Source: Clostridium sp. 1001271B_151109_B4 (GTDB lineage Bacteria > Bacillota > Clostridia > Clostridiales > Clostridiaceae). From it: 64,000 nucleotides of DNA. The stretch spans positions 25,936-89,935 of the forward strand of contig NZ_JADPBQ010000014.1 of the NCBI RefSeq assembly GCF_015670405.1, given 5' to 3'. The position numbers and the translations under genes were made by a program. Shown in pieces: positions 24,770 through 33,865 of this stretch (positions within the stretch are counted from its first letter, which is position 1; each line of letters starts with the position of its first letter). The notes under the pieces are model-generated. The model saw only the letters and a program-made list of their open reading frames with translations. It was not told the origin of the DNA and searched no databases.

Positions 24770-26167
24770 ATGATTAACTATGATTATGGAAGATTAACTG
24801 GTGAAGTTATTACTAGGGAAGATTTTGAATATGAAGAAGAAAGAAAAGCTTGGAATAGGGCTATAGAAAAGTATCCACTAATTATTGTATATTGTAAAAC
24901 AGAAGAGGATATCAGAAATGCAATTATATTTGCTAAGGCTAACTCACTTTCAATAAGAATAAGAAATGGGCGTCATCATTATGAAGGATATTCTACAGGA
25001 AATGATGTAGTAGTTATTGATGTAAGTAAAATGAATAAAATATACATAGATGAAGAAAATGAAAAAGTAAAGATTCAAGCAGGAGTAAGAAATAGGGAAT
25101 TGTATGAAGCTACTGGGAAAAAAGGATATCCATTTCCTGGTGGAGGATGCCCTACAGTAAGTGCAGTTGGATTCACTTTAGGTGGAGGTTGGGGATACTC
25201 TGCAAGGCTTTTAGGACTTGGATGCGATAGATTAGTTGAAGTTGAATTAATAGATTGCAATGGGAAAACTATAATTTGCAATAAGGAAATAAATGAAGAT
25301 TTGTTTTGGGCATTAAGGGGCTGTGGTGGAGGTAATTTTGGTGTAGTTACTTCTATGACTTATAATTTACCACCTAGAATTGATATGGTTACATTGGTTA
25401 ATATAGATTTTACACATATAGATTTTGAAGAAAATATTGATTTGATTGAAAAATGGCAAGAGATTTATAAGGTTATGGATAAGAGAGCTAATTTTAAGTT
25501 AGCTTGTTATAATTCAAGTGATAGAGGTAAAGGTGTTAAGATAGTTGGATTAGTATATGGAGATAAAAAGCTGACAAATGAAATACTAAAGCCGATTAAA
25601 GATATTGTATCTCAAGGGAGTTATAAACTTGATTATATAGATATTTTTGAAGCAAATAAAATAATTCAAGATAGTCATCCAGAATTTGAAAGATATAAAA
25701 GTGCAGGTAGATTTGTTTATAAGGATTATACTAGGGAAGAAATTACTAAACTTTTAGAATTAATTGATGAAAGAGCGGAAGGGGCTACTTATACAGCAAT
25801 AACTTTTTATGGATTAGGTGGAGTAATAAAGGAAGTTAAAAGTGATAGTACAGCTTTCTATCATAGAGATGCACAGTTTATCTTAGGGTTCCAATCAGTT
25901 TGGGAAGAACCTAGGTTTGCACCAGTAAATAGAAAATGGTTTGTAGAAAAATTAGAGTACATAAAATTTATAACAGATGGTGGATTTGTTAATTTCCCAT
26001 GTCAGGAGATAAATAGTCAATCAAAAAGTTATGAAGAGGAATATTATGGGGAAAATTCAGAGTTGTTAAAATTAATAAAAGAAAAATATGATAAAGATGA
26101 TTTCTTTAATTTTGAACAAGATATTAGAATAGAGAGAAAATTATTTTATGATTTCCTTGTTAGATAA
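24770..26167 (+). CDS. FAD-linked oxidoreductase of the berberine-bridge (BBE) family
   Basis: 465 residues. An FAD-binding PCMH domain (about 30-200) and a C-terminal BBE segment (about 415-460, NFEQDI). Two residues for bicovalent flavin attachment seem present: the His in RNGRHHYEGYS and the Cys in GGGCPTVSAVGFTLGGGWG. This set is seen in carbohydrate and alcohol oxidases using oxygen, which is odd in an anaerobe. No signal peptide. GAGGTG site before the ATG. Single gene; substrate unknown. Confidence 0.83.
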   Translation: MINYDYGRLTGEVITREDFEYEEERKAWNRAIEKYPLIIVYCKTEEDIRNAIIFAKANSLSIRIRNGRHHYEGYSTGNDVVVIDVSKMNKIYIDEENEKVKIQAGVRNRELYEATGKKGYPFPGGGCPTVSAVGFTLGGGWGYSARLLGLGCDRLVEVELIDCNGKTIICNKEINEDLFWALRGCGGGNFGVVTSMTYNLPPRIDMVTLVNIDFTHIDFEENIDLIEKWQEIYKVMDKRANFKLACYNSSDRGKGVKIVGLVYGDKKLTNEILKPIKDIVSQGSYKLDYIDIFEANKIIQDSHPEFERYKSAGRFVYKDYTREEITKLLELIDERAEGATYTAITFYGLGGVIKEVKSDSTAFYHRDAQFILGFQSVWEEPRFAPVNRKWFVEKLEYIKFITDGGFVNFPCQEINSQSKSYEEEYYGENSELLKLIKEKYDKDDFFNFEQDIRIERKLFYDFLVR

Positions 26168-26196
26168 TATTTAGAAGGTTATTATTAAGATAATAA

Positions 26197-26240
26197 AAAT
26201 AACAGTAGAGATAGTATATTACTCTACTGTTATTTGTTAT
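26197..26240. terminator. Terminator between BBE oxidoreductase and ymaF genes
   Basis: A 14-bp perfect stem (26197-26210 with 26222-26235), then GTTATTTTC; A-rich on the left, so it can serve both convergent genes. Confidence 0.85.
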
Positions 26241-26286
26241 TTTCTTTAAAAGAATAAAGATTAGATTATTAATATAAAAATACTAC

Positions 26287-26679
26287 TTAGCAATCGGAAT
26301 TGCTTTCATCTACAGTAGGTGCTTCTATTAAAGTAGCAAAGATATATTCATGACGATGTCCATCTACAGTTGTAGTATAGCCTTTTACTAGATGAACATG
26401 TTTTCCATTTCCTACATATATTGCAGGGCCTGTAGTATTACAGATTTTATGATGATGATCTACAAAATCTGTATTAGTGGCTAGCTTATGAACATGTGAT
26501 CTACCATATTTTATAGCTTCACCAGTAACTCCAGCAAAACGATGGTTGTGTCTATCATCGCATTCTTCAGCAAACATTGTTGAACCTTCAAATTCATGAA
26601 CATGATCATCTAAAGTATTTTCTGAATAATCATCACTTTCACAATTAGAATATCTACATTTATTATATCTAGTACTCAT
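26287..26679 (-). CDS. YmaF family His-rich protein
   Basis: 130 residues, unusually rich in His and acidic residues. Four spaced HxH-type repeats (DDHVHEF, DRHNHRF, RSHVHKL, KHVHLVKG, DGHRHEY) mark the YmaF family of Bacillus and clostridia. No membrane segment or catalytic motif; the arrangement suggests metal binding, but the role is not known. GGAGG site precedes the ATG. Single gene. Confidence 0.82.
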   Translation of the reverse strand: MSTRYNKCRYSNCESDDYSENTLDDHVHEFEGSTMFAEECDDRHNHRFAGVTGEAIKYGRSHVHKLATNTDFVDHHHKICNTTGPAIYVGNGKHVHLVKGYTTTVDGHRHEYIFATLIEAPTVDESNSDC

Positions 26680-26763
26680 AAAAATTATTCCTCCTCATTT
26701 GTTGTTATAATATATAATATGACGATCCTAAAAAAGTTGACATAAATTTTTATTGAAAATATA

Positions 26764-27891
26764 TTAATTTATTGAATTTCTCCAGTAATTTAAAAAAATG
26801 ATAATATCTTTTAAAGATGGACTTTTAGCATTTCTTACATAATAACCAGAAGTTGCAGTTCCTAAAACTAGTGACAGTTGAGTAGAAAGTCCTAATACTT
26901 GTCCAAAGCAGAAGCCAGCATTAAAATTATCTCCAGCACCTGTAGTTAATTTGGGATTTGGTTCGTAAGGCCCAGGAGTATAATAGTATTTTCCGTTACA
27001 TACTGCACATGCTTCCTTTACAGGATGAATTACTAGTGTATGAATACTTAACCTTTTAGAAAGTTCTATTGTAAGAGTTTTTAAAGGAACTTTATTTTCT
27101 GATGAGGTTATTCCGAAAATTTCTCCAATTTCATAGGCTTCTTTTTCATTCAATCCTAAAATAACATTAAATTTAGATGAAAATTCTTTTAATAATGATA
27201 AAGCTTCTAAAACATCAGATTTTAATCTGTTTTCGGGATCAGCTAAATCGAAGAAAATATACTTATTATCTTTTTTATTTAGATTAGGAAGTACTTCATT
27301 AATTAAACCTTTCCATATTTGAGTCATATAAGGAAGCATAGTCCAGTTCTCTAATCCAACTAAAGTTGAACTATCAATAATAGAGGTTAACTTTTCAACT
27401 CCGACTTTTTCTTTGATCTTATTCCAATTTACATCTTTTAAGCATTCACGTTTTCCAATCATAAGTTTTCCGTCTAAAAATTCAACTGCATCTGTAAGAC
27501 CAGGATTTGAAATAGAAATTATATTACATTTTTTAGACATTTCACTGAAGACTGGATTAATGGAATTTTCACCAAGAGCACCTATATAATTTATATTTAA
27601 GCCATAGGTGGCCAAAGCATTGCTCATAATAGGTCCATTACCACCAAGTTTGCTTTGAAGAGGAATAAATTCAACATTTGAGCTTAGTCCGGCAGCTTTA
27701 CTGATAAAATCACCGAATTCACTTAATGTTTCCATTCTAATATAGTTATTTGCATCAGTTCTTGTTTTGACTACATGAAGAATTTGATCAACAAATCCGT
27801 CTAATCCCATTAATGCATTAATATTTATATTATTATGTTGCTCTAGAAATGCAATTAAAGAGTTAAGGTCATTTTTTAAATTTTTATCCAA
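26764..27891 (-). CDS. PfkB-family sugar or nucleoside kinase
   Basis: 375 residues. The ribokinase-fold C-terminal signature TTGAGDNFNAGFC carries the catalytic Asp and anion hole; an N-terminal GG motif (KLGGNGPIMSNAL) binds substrate. Translation starts at TTG 27891, chosen because GGAGG (27900-27904) lies eight bases before it and the next in-frame ATG is 27 codons on. About 60 residues longer than ribokinase. Substrate not predictable. Single gene. Confidence 0.83.
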   Translation of the reverse strand: MDKNLKNDLNSLIAFLEQHNNININALMGLDGFVDQILHVVKTRTDANNYIRMETLSEFGDFISKAAGLSSNVEFIPLQSKLGGNGPIMSNALATYGLNINYIGALGENSINPVFSEMSKKCNIISISNPGLTDAVEFLDGKLMIGKRECLKDVNWNKIKEKVGVEKLTSIIDSSTLVGLENWTMLPYMTQIWKGLINEVLPNLNKKDNKYIFFDLADPENRLKSDVLEALSLLKEFSSKFNVILGLNEKEAYEIGEIFGITSSENKVPLKTLTIELSKRLSIHTLVIHPVKEACAVCNGKYYYTPGPYEPNPKLTTGAGDNFNAGFCFGQVLGLSTQLSLVLGTATSGYYVRNAKSPSLKDIIIFLNYWRNSIN

Positions 27892-28094
27892 TTAAACTTC
27901 CTCCAATCAATAAAAATAATATCTTTAAAAGCTGGTAATAAATAACGTAAAATTTAATTTCATAATATATATATAGTGATTTAAAAAAATTATGTTAGTA
28001 TTCTTTATTTTGATAAAATGATATAATATAAGTTAAATGAAATTAGTGCAAAAGAGAAAAAGAAGTTAGGATTTAGATTAAGGAATGGTAAAAC

Positions 28095-28679
28095 ATGCAG
28101 GAGAGAATAGACTACAAAAAAATAGATTTTAATTCAGCAAGAGATGTATTAGGTGGTAAGAATGTTGTTTTTACAGGGAGAGGATTTTTAGTAAGAGGAG
28201 AACTTATGAGACTTGCGAGGCAGGCTGGAGCAAATGTAGATACTATAGTAACAAAAAAGTGTGATATTTTAATTGTTGGGGAAAAACCAGGTAGCAAGCT
28301 AAGAAAAGCAAAAATTTTAGGGTGTGAAATAATTACTACAAATGATTTCAAAGATATTTTAGAAGGCAAAATAAGTAAAGTAGAAAATGATATTGATGAA
28401 GATATATTAAATATAAATAGTAATGATAATATTAATGAAGGTATATATATTTTAAGAAAAAATATATTATTGCTTATAAATAATGAAGCTATTAAAATGA
28501 AAACTATTAGAAATATAAAATTAAATGGTGGAAATATTATAGATAATTTTGATAAAGAAAAGGTTGATTTAATAGTTTATCAGCCAAACTCTAAAATTGC
28601 TAATATTTTAGATAAAGCTAAAAAGGATAATATAAATACAATTAGTTTAGGGGTTTTTAATAAAATGCTTATGAGTTGA
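28095..28679 (+). CDS. BRCT-domain protein
   Basis: 194 residues. The first ~90 form a BRCT domain as in NAD-dependent DNA ligase (KNVVFTGRGF, ARQAGANVDTIVTKKCDILIVGEKPGSKLRKAKILGCEI). The second half repeats the predicted secondary structure weakly (NIKLNGGNIIDNF, VDLIVYQPNSKIANILDKA) and may be a degenerate second BRCT. Such stand-alone BRCT proteins in clostridia have no assigned role; phosphopeptide or DNA-end binding is possible. Heads a unit with hisJ and a lipoprotein gene. Confidence 0.82.
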   Translation: MQERIDYKKIDFNSARDVLGGKNVVFTGRGFLVRGELMRLARQAGANVDTIVTKKCDILIVGEKPGSKLRKAKILGCEIITTNDFKDILEGKISKVENDIDEDILNINSNDNINEGIYILRKNILLLINNEAIKMKTIRNIKLNGGNIIDNFDKEKVDLIVYQPNSKIANILDKAKKDNINTISLGVFNKMLMS

Positions 28680-28709
28680 TTAATAAAATAATTTGGGGAG
28701 GAAAATAAG

Positions 28710-29504
28710 TTGAATAATAAGAGGGATGGACATGTACACAGTTATTATTGTCCACATGGAAGTAATGATAGGTTTGAAGCGTATTTAAGGAAGGCAATAG
28801 AATTAGGAATAGAAGAAATTACATTTACAGAGCATATGACTATGCCAGAGGATTTAACTTTAGATGGAGTAGATAGGGAATATTTAAATTCTTCTGCTCC
28901 AAATATAGAAGAGATGAAAAAGTACTTAAAAGAAGTAAGTAATTATAAAGAAGAATATAAAAATAAAATTAAAATAAACATTGGGTTAGAAGTAGATTAT
29001 TTAGAGGGATATGAAGAATTTACAACTGCTATGCTTAATGAATATGGAAGGTATTTAGACGATGCACTTATATCTATTCATATAGGAATGTATGAGGGGA
29101 AGTATTATGCATTTGATTGTATTGAGTCATTTGAAGCATTACTAAATAAAATCGGGGGTGTAGAAAAAATATACAATTTATATTATAATACCTTATTGAA
29201 GGGAATAAAAAGTAATTTAGGAAATTACAAGCCTAAAAGGATTGGACATCCTACATTAATTAGAATATTTAATAAGTTATATCCTATTGACTATAAAAAT
29301 GATAAATTATTTGAAGAAATAATTAAGGAAGTCAAATTAAGAAATTATGAATTGGACTATAATACAGCTGGATTAAGAAAACAGTATTGTGGAGAAATAT
29401 ATCCAAGTGGTGATTTGTATGATTTAGCGATAAAAAATAATATACAAATGGTTTATGGATCTGATTCTCATGAAGCTAAGGATGTTGGATTTAACTTCAA
29501 ATAA
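28710..29504 (+). CDS. PHP-domain histidinol-phosphatase (HisJ family)
   Basis: 264 residues from TTG 28710, supported by GGGGAGG at 28695-28701. PHP metal-binding motifs: DGHVHSYYCPHG near the N terminus, FTEHM, a Glu in the LEVDYLEGYE segment, and the late SDSHEAKD. By family it dephosphorylates histidinol phosphate in histidine synthesis, but no his genes are nearby and stand-alone HisJ homologues may act on other phosphates. Co-transcribed with the BRCT gene. Confidence 0.82.
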   Translation: MNNKRDGHVHSYYCPHGSNDRFEAYLRKAIELGIEEITFTEHMTMPEDLTLDGVDREYLNSSAPNIEEMKKYLKEVSNYKEEYKNKIKINIGLEVDYLEGYEEFTTAMLNEYGRYLDDALISIHIGMYEGKYYAFDCIESFEALLNKIGGVEKIYNLYYNTLLKGIKSNLGNYKPKRIGHPTLIRIFNKLYPIDYKNDKLFEEIIKEVKLRNYELDYNTAGLRKQYCGEIYPSGDLYDLAIKNNIQMVYGSDSHEAKDVGFNFK

Positions 29505-29523
29505 TATAATTGGAGGAAGAGAT

Positions 29524-30195
29524 ATGGGAAGCATAAGGTTAAAAAAAATAATTGCAGTTGCCATGATATTTGTTATGGGGTCATCAGTTTATGGATGTAC
29601 AAGTACAAATGCTTCTGGTAGCCAAAATGATAATATTGTAGTTGAAGATTCAAACAATAACAATAGTGGTAATAATGATATTGTGGTTGAAGATGATGAA
29701 AATGAGCAACAAATAAGCAATACAGAAGAAAATTATGATGATGAATCTAAGATAGAGTTGTTTAAATTATACTCTAAGGATGCAGAGCAGGGAGCAGAAA
29801 TTTATTTAGGTGAAGTTGAGATTGATGAAAATGAATCATTAGAAAATAAATTAGCACAAATTGCAACTGTATTAAGTGAAGAAGCTTTTGACAACTTACC
29901 AATATCAATTACTGAAATCAAAGACGTAGATGGAAAGAAGATTGCGGTATTTAATTTAGATGAAATAGGTAACAATGCAGGTGATGTTCAATTTTCAGAT
30001 TATGAAGGTATAAGTTGGTATAATAATTTCTTTGCAGGATCAACAGGTGGAGATATAACTCAATATACTTTAATAAGAAACTTATTACAAAGAGATTATA
30101 CAGGTGAATGGATTGATGGTGTAGAGTTTACATACAAAGGTTCTAAAATTGAGTTTGATCATGTTCCAGACTTAGGAGAAATTACTTACAGATAG
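29524..30195 (+). CDS. Lipoprotein, possibly with a GerMN-like domain
   Basis: 223 residues from ATG 29524 (GGAGG site; the frame opens earlier inside hisJ). A signal peptide ends in lipobox VYGC, followed by an Asn/Asp/Glu-rich linker of ~50 residues. The remaining ~150 residues alternate beta strands and helices (KKIAVFNLDEI, TQYTLIRNLLQ, GVEFTYKGSKIEF) in a way that recalls GerMN domains of sporulation and germination proteins, but I cannot be sure. Last gene of the BRCT-hisJ unit. Confidence 0.72.
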   Translation: MGSIRLKKIIAVAMIFVMGSSVYGCTSTNASGSQNDNIVVEDSNNNNSGNNDIVVEDDENEQQISNTEENYDDESKIELFKLYSKDAEQGAEIYLGEVEIDENESLENKLAQIATVLSEEAFDNLPISITEIKDVDGKKIAVFNLDEIGNNAGDVQFSDYEGISWYNNFFAGSTGGDITQYTLIRNLLQRDYTGEWIDGVEFTYKGSKIEFDHVPDLGEITYR

Positions 30196-30218
30196 ATAAT
30201 ATTCTAAATTAAAATTTT

Positions 30219-30254
30219 AAAGGTTGTATCATAATTGATGCAACCTTTATTTTA
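30219..30254 (+). terminator. Terminator after lipoprotein gene
   Basis: A 12-bp stem with one wobble (30219-30230 with 30237-30248) followed by ATTTT. Confidence 0.8.
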
Positions 30255-30340
30255 CATGATATAAACTATTTTAAATAGTTGCTTTTATTATATAATTTAA
30301 GTAAAATAAGTTTTGTTATTAAAAATATGAGGTGATAAAT

Positions 30341-31210
30341 ATGAGTGGTATAGCAGGTAATGGGTGCGCAAGAATAGTACCAGAAGAAGCTAAAAAGACT
30401 CTTGAAGAAATAGAAAGAAGTATTGTTAAAAGATATAGAAAGCCAATATGGTCGAAATTTATAAAAGCAGTTAAGGATTATCAATTAATAGAAGAAGGCG
30501 ATAAGATAGCGGTTGCAATTTCCGGTGGCAAAGACTCACTACTAATGGCAAAGTTATTTCAAGAATTAAAAAAACATGGTCAAGTAAATTTTGATGTAGA
30601 ATTTATAGCAATGGATCCAGGATATCATCCACAAATAAAAGATTTACTAATAGAAAACTGTGAGCATTTAAACATTCCAGTACATATTTATGAATCGAAA
30701 ATTTTTGAAATAATTGATGAAAAAGCAAAAGACTATCCATGTTACCTTTGTGCAAGAATGAGAAGAGGATCATTATATAATAAGGCTAGAGAATTAGGAT
30801 GTAATAAGCTTGCATTAGGACATCACTATAATGATGTAATTGAAACAACTATGCTAAATGTTCTTTATGCAGGAAACTTTAAAACAATGTTACCTAAATT
30901 AAAGGCTGATAACTTTGAAGGAATTGAACTTATAAGACCACTTTATTATGTAGAAGAGGAAGCAATTATAAGATTTATTAAGTATACAGGATTATGGCCA
31001 CTTAATTGTGCTTGTATGGTTGCTGCAGAAAAAATTGGGAATAAGAGACACGAAATTAAAGATATGATAGCAGAATTAAAGAAAAACTTTAATGATGTTG
31101 ACAAATCTATATTTAAGGCTGCAGCAAATGTTAATATGAATTCTATTTTAGGATGGGAAAAAGATGGAGAAAAATATTCATTTTTAGATCCAGAAAACCC
31201 AAAGAAATAA
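30341..31210 (+). CDS. TtcA-family PP-loop tRNA thiolation protein (copy 2)
   Basis: 289 residues from ATG 30341 (GAGGTG site; GTG 30332 lies inside it). PP-loop SGGKDS, cysteine pair CYLCARMRRG and a late NCAC cysteine pattern match TtcA-type, Fe-S-dependent tRNA 2-thiolation enzymes. An N-terminal ~40-residue extension includes a Cys. Distinct from the copy at 12922-13662: the third cysteine context differs (CACMVAAEK against NPCPAD), suggesting different targets. Single gene or followed by the 36-residue gene 70 bases on. Confidence 0.83.
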   Translation: MSGIAGNGCARIVPEEAKKTLEEIERSIVKRYRKPIWSKFIKAVKDYQLIEEGDKIAVAISGGKDSLLMAKLFQELKKHGQVNFDVEFIAMDPGYHPQIKDLLIENCEHLNIPVHIYESKIFEIIDEKAKDYPCYLCARMRRGSLYNKARELGCNKLALGHHYNDVIETTMLNVLYAGNFKTMLPKLKADNFEGIELIRPLYYVEEEAIIRFIKYTGLWPLNCACMVAAEKIGNKRHEIKDMIAELKKNFNDVDKSIFKAAANVNMNSILGWEKDGEKYSFLDPENPKK

Positions 31211-31280
31211 ATTAATAAAGCAGAATAAAACAGGGTAGGTTGCTAATACTAAATATATAATATTTAGTGGAGGTGTTGTT

Positions 31281-31391
31281 ATGGCTAAGAAAGGTCAAGA
31301 AGCCACTTGGGAAAATGATCATTTTAAAGGGGCAAAGAAACCAAGAGCAGCAAAAGTACCAGAAGTAAATCCAGTTGGAAATGGAAAATAG
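31281..31391 (+). CDS. Small basic hypothetical protein, 36 residues
   Basis: A GGAGG at 31269-31273, seven bases before the ATG, leads into a short frame starting MAKKGQEATWENDHFKGAKK. It is basic, Pro/Lys-rich in the second half and has no hydrophobic segment. Not recognised. The codon pattern and site suggest a true gene; it may be read with the upstream TtcA-like gene. Confidence 0.65.
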   Translation: MAKKGQEATWENDHFKGAKKPRAAKVPEVNPVGNGK

Positions 31392-31424
31392 CATAAATTT
31401 TTATATAAAGTAAATATAAACTTA

Positions 31425-31470
31425 ATTCTAACCTTAAGGTGAAGTTTTAACTCTACTTTAAGGTTAGAAT
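31425..31470. repeat. Hairpin after the 36-residue gene
   Basis: A perfect 13-bp inverted repeat (31425-31437 with 31458-31470) with further pairing inside, but no T run, so not a textbook terminator. A second, smaller hairpin (TTTAGTGGTA with TACCACCTAAA, about 31492-31526) follows. Confidence 0.6.
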
Positions 31471-31567
31471 TGGTTATACAAAAAGTGCACTTAGTTTAGT
31501 GGTATCTATTAGTATTACCACCTAAAAAGAACAAGTATTATGACGGTTAGCAATTAGATAAATAAAA

Positions 31568-31614
31568 AAATAAGCTAAAGTACTAAAAAGGTATGTACTT
31601 TAGCTTATTTTCAT
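31568..31614 (+). terminator. Terminator-like hairpin upstream of the DUF4250 gene
   Basis: A perfect 16-bp stem (31568-31583 with 31595-31610) ending TATTTTCAT. No gene ends just before it, so it would close a small RNA from about 31400 onward or the read-through of the 36-residue gene. Confidence 0.65.
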
Positions 31615-31686
31615 ATAAAATATAAGAGTGGGGAAAATTTGGATAATGTATAATTGAAATAACATATTTAGATTATGGAGGTAAAA

Positions 31687-31875
31687 ATGGATAAAGAAAC
31701 ACTAATGAAAATGGATCCTAATATACTAGTAAGTATGGTTAATATGAAGTTAAGAGATTATTATTCAAGTTTAGACCAGTATTGTGACGATATTGGGCTT
31801 GAAAGAGAATATATTGAAAAGAGACTTGGAAGTATTGGATATAAATATTGTTCAGATATTAATCAGTTCAAATAA
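31687..31875 (+). CDS. DUF4250 family protein
   Basis: 62 residues from ATG 31687; GGAGG at 31677-31681 sits six bases before, and the ATG at 31675 overlaps that site and is rejected. The MDPNILVSMVNMKLRDYYSSLD start and GYKYCSDINQF end fit the small soluble DUF4250 family of clostridia, which has no known function. A 36-residue membrane peptide follows 56 bases later. Confidence 0.82.
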   Translation: MDKETLMKMDPNILVSMVNMKLRDYYSSLDQYCDDIGLEREYIEKRLGSIGYKYCSDINQFK

Positions 31876-31931
31876 TTTATTAAGTAATAATATTAATGGG
31901 TAGATAGAAAATTTAAAAAGAGGTGAAGAAT

Positions 31932-32042
31932 ATGAAATTAAAAAAAATAGGAAAAATTGCGGTGGTTATTGCTGCGTCAACAGCATTGGTTACTACTTTA
32001 ATTAATGACAGGAAAAATAAAGAACGTACAAGTAATGACTAG
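31932..32042 (+). CDS. Small membrane peptide, 36 residues
   Basis: AGAGGTG site at 31919-31925 and ATG at 31932. Basic N terminus, one hydrophobic helix (about residues 9-24, AVVIAASTALVTTLI) and a charged tail ending ERTSND, so a single-span or signal-like peptide. Unrecognised. Placed between the DUF4250 gene and the broken GGDEF-EAL gene, possibly co-transcribed with the former. Confidence 0.6.
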   Translation: MKLKKIGKIAVVIAASTALVTTLINDRKNKERTSND

Positions 32043-32081
32043 TAATACATTTACTAAGATATGTAAAATAGGGGTAATAAT

Positions 32082-33776
32082 ATGAATATAATCAAGGGGA
32101 AAGAGGTTGCAAAAAGAAATATATCATCAACTATAGAGAAATAATATGGAGCGATTATTTTTATTGATATAAAAAATGAAAAAGTTAGTTTATGTGGCAA
32201 CTTAGAAAGTATATTCCAGATGAAATGTAATAATCTTGATATTTCAATAAATAAATTTTGTGATTATATTCATGAAAAGCATGTTGAAAAATTTCTTTGT
32301 TTATTTAACGAAGATAATTTAACTAAAAATAATTTTAAGTTACAGATAAAAAATCATTGCCCTGAAAAAGTTAAGTGGATTAAAATTCATTTAAATAAAG
32401 TAGTAATTGAAAATGAAGTTATAGGATATGAAGGATACGTTAGTGAGATAGTTGATTTAAATGGAGATGAAAGTGAAGTAGCATTTTTAGAAAACATACC
32501 ATATTTGGATGAAGTTACAGGATTACATAAAAGAATTTATTTAAAGGATAAATTAGATGTTTATTTAGAAATAAATAAAAACTCTGATAATAAAGGTGCA
32601 TTAATTATATTAGGATTAGATAATTTTAAATATATAAATGATACTTTTGGAGTTACATATGGAGATAAATACCTAAAATCAGTTACTAAAGAGCTTAAAA
32701 ATAAGCTTATCAGTGATGATTATATTTGTAAACTTGAAGGTGATGAGTTTTTAATATTTTTACATAATGCTACAACGTTAAGGGAGATTGAAACTAAAGC
32801 ACAATTTATTATAGATGTTTTTAATAAATCGTATAACATAGAAGGAAAGCAAGTGCATGTTACAACTAGTATAGGAGTAGCAATTTATCCAGATGATGGA
32901 TATGATTTTGATGAGTTAATAAAAAATGCAGATGCAGCAATGTATGAAGCAAAAACAAAGGGGAACAATCAGTATCAATTTTTTAATGATAGTATTGCAC
33001 AAGCCATGGATAGGGCATATAAAATACAAAATAATTTAATGAGTGCAATTGAAAATGAAGAAATGTATGTTGTATTTCAACCAAAAGTAATTTTAGCTCA
33101 TGAGAAAGTAAATGGATTTGAAGCACTAATTAGATGGAATAATAAGGAGATTGGAAATGTGCCTCCAAGTGAGTTAATTCCAGTTGTTGAAAATAATGGA
33201 ATGATAGTACCTTTAGGAAATTTTGTTTTATGGGAAGTTTTTAAGAAAATTGATTTACTATTAAAATCAGGGTATTCAAATTTTAAAATTGCAGTAAACT
33301 TATCAGATATGTAACTGAGAGACCGAGAGTTAATAAATTATGTTAAATACTTATGTGATATTTATAAGATTGATGGTAGGTATATTGAGTTTGAAATAAC
33401 TGAAGGGATATTAATCAAATCCTATGAAGATACATTAAGATCTTTATATGATTTAAAAAAACTTGGTGCAACCATAGCATTAGATGACTTTGGTACAGGA
33501 TATTCATCATTAAACTATTTAACTAAGCTTCCAATTGATGCATTGAAGATTGATAGGAGTTTTGTTATTGATATGGTAGAAAATCATAAAAGTAGATGGA
33601 TTGTAGAAAATATAATCCAATTATCTCATAAATTAGGTATAGAAGTTGTAGCTGAAGGAGTAGAACTTGAAGAGCAAGTTGATTATTTAAAATCAATTTT
33701 ATGTGATATTGTTCAAGGATATTTTTATAGCAAACCTGAGACATTTGAGAAAGTGGTAGATTTATTAGAAAAATAA
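32082..33776 (+). pseudogene. GGDEF-EAL cyclic-di-GMP protein interrupted by two in-frame TAA codons
   Basis: One uninterrupted frame of 565 codons apart from TAA at 32142-32144 and 33312-33314. Order: N-terminal sensor-like part with a PAS-type end (to ~32490), GGDEF (~32500-33000; active loop reads EGDEF), EAL (~33030-33770; FEALIRW, EFEITEG, DDFGTGYSSL, KIDRSF). The second stop replaces the Gln of the conserved SDMQLR segment, as shown by the intact paralogue at 37767 (SDIQLR). The first falls in IEK-stop-YGAI, also a likely Gln. Both fit CAA to TAA. The protein would lose the catalytic half of EAL, so the gene is probably inactive. Confidence 0.85.
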
Positions 33777-33795
33777 TTAGATAATTATTAGGTAA

Positions 33796-33836
33796 ATAAA
33801 ATAGGAGTGATAAAATTTTTATTACTTCTATTTTAT
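33796..33836 (+). terminator. Terminator after the broken GGDEF-EAL gene
   Basis: About 20-bp stem with wobble pairs (33796-33815 with 33817-33836; central bases form the loop), ending in ATTTTATTG. Confidence 0.7.
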
Positions 33837-33865
33837 TGTGAAAAAATATAGAAGGAGAAAGATAC

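Noticed and set aside
31212..31394. Minus-strand 60-residue open frame opposite the 36-residue gene
   Set aside because: No ribosome-binding site, and the plus-strand frame has GGAGG and a sensible composition.
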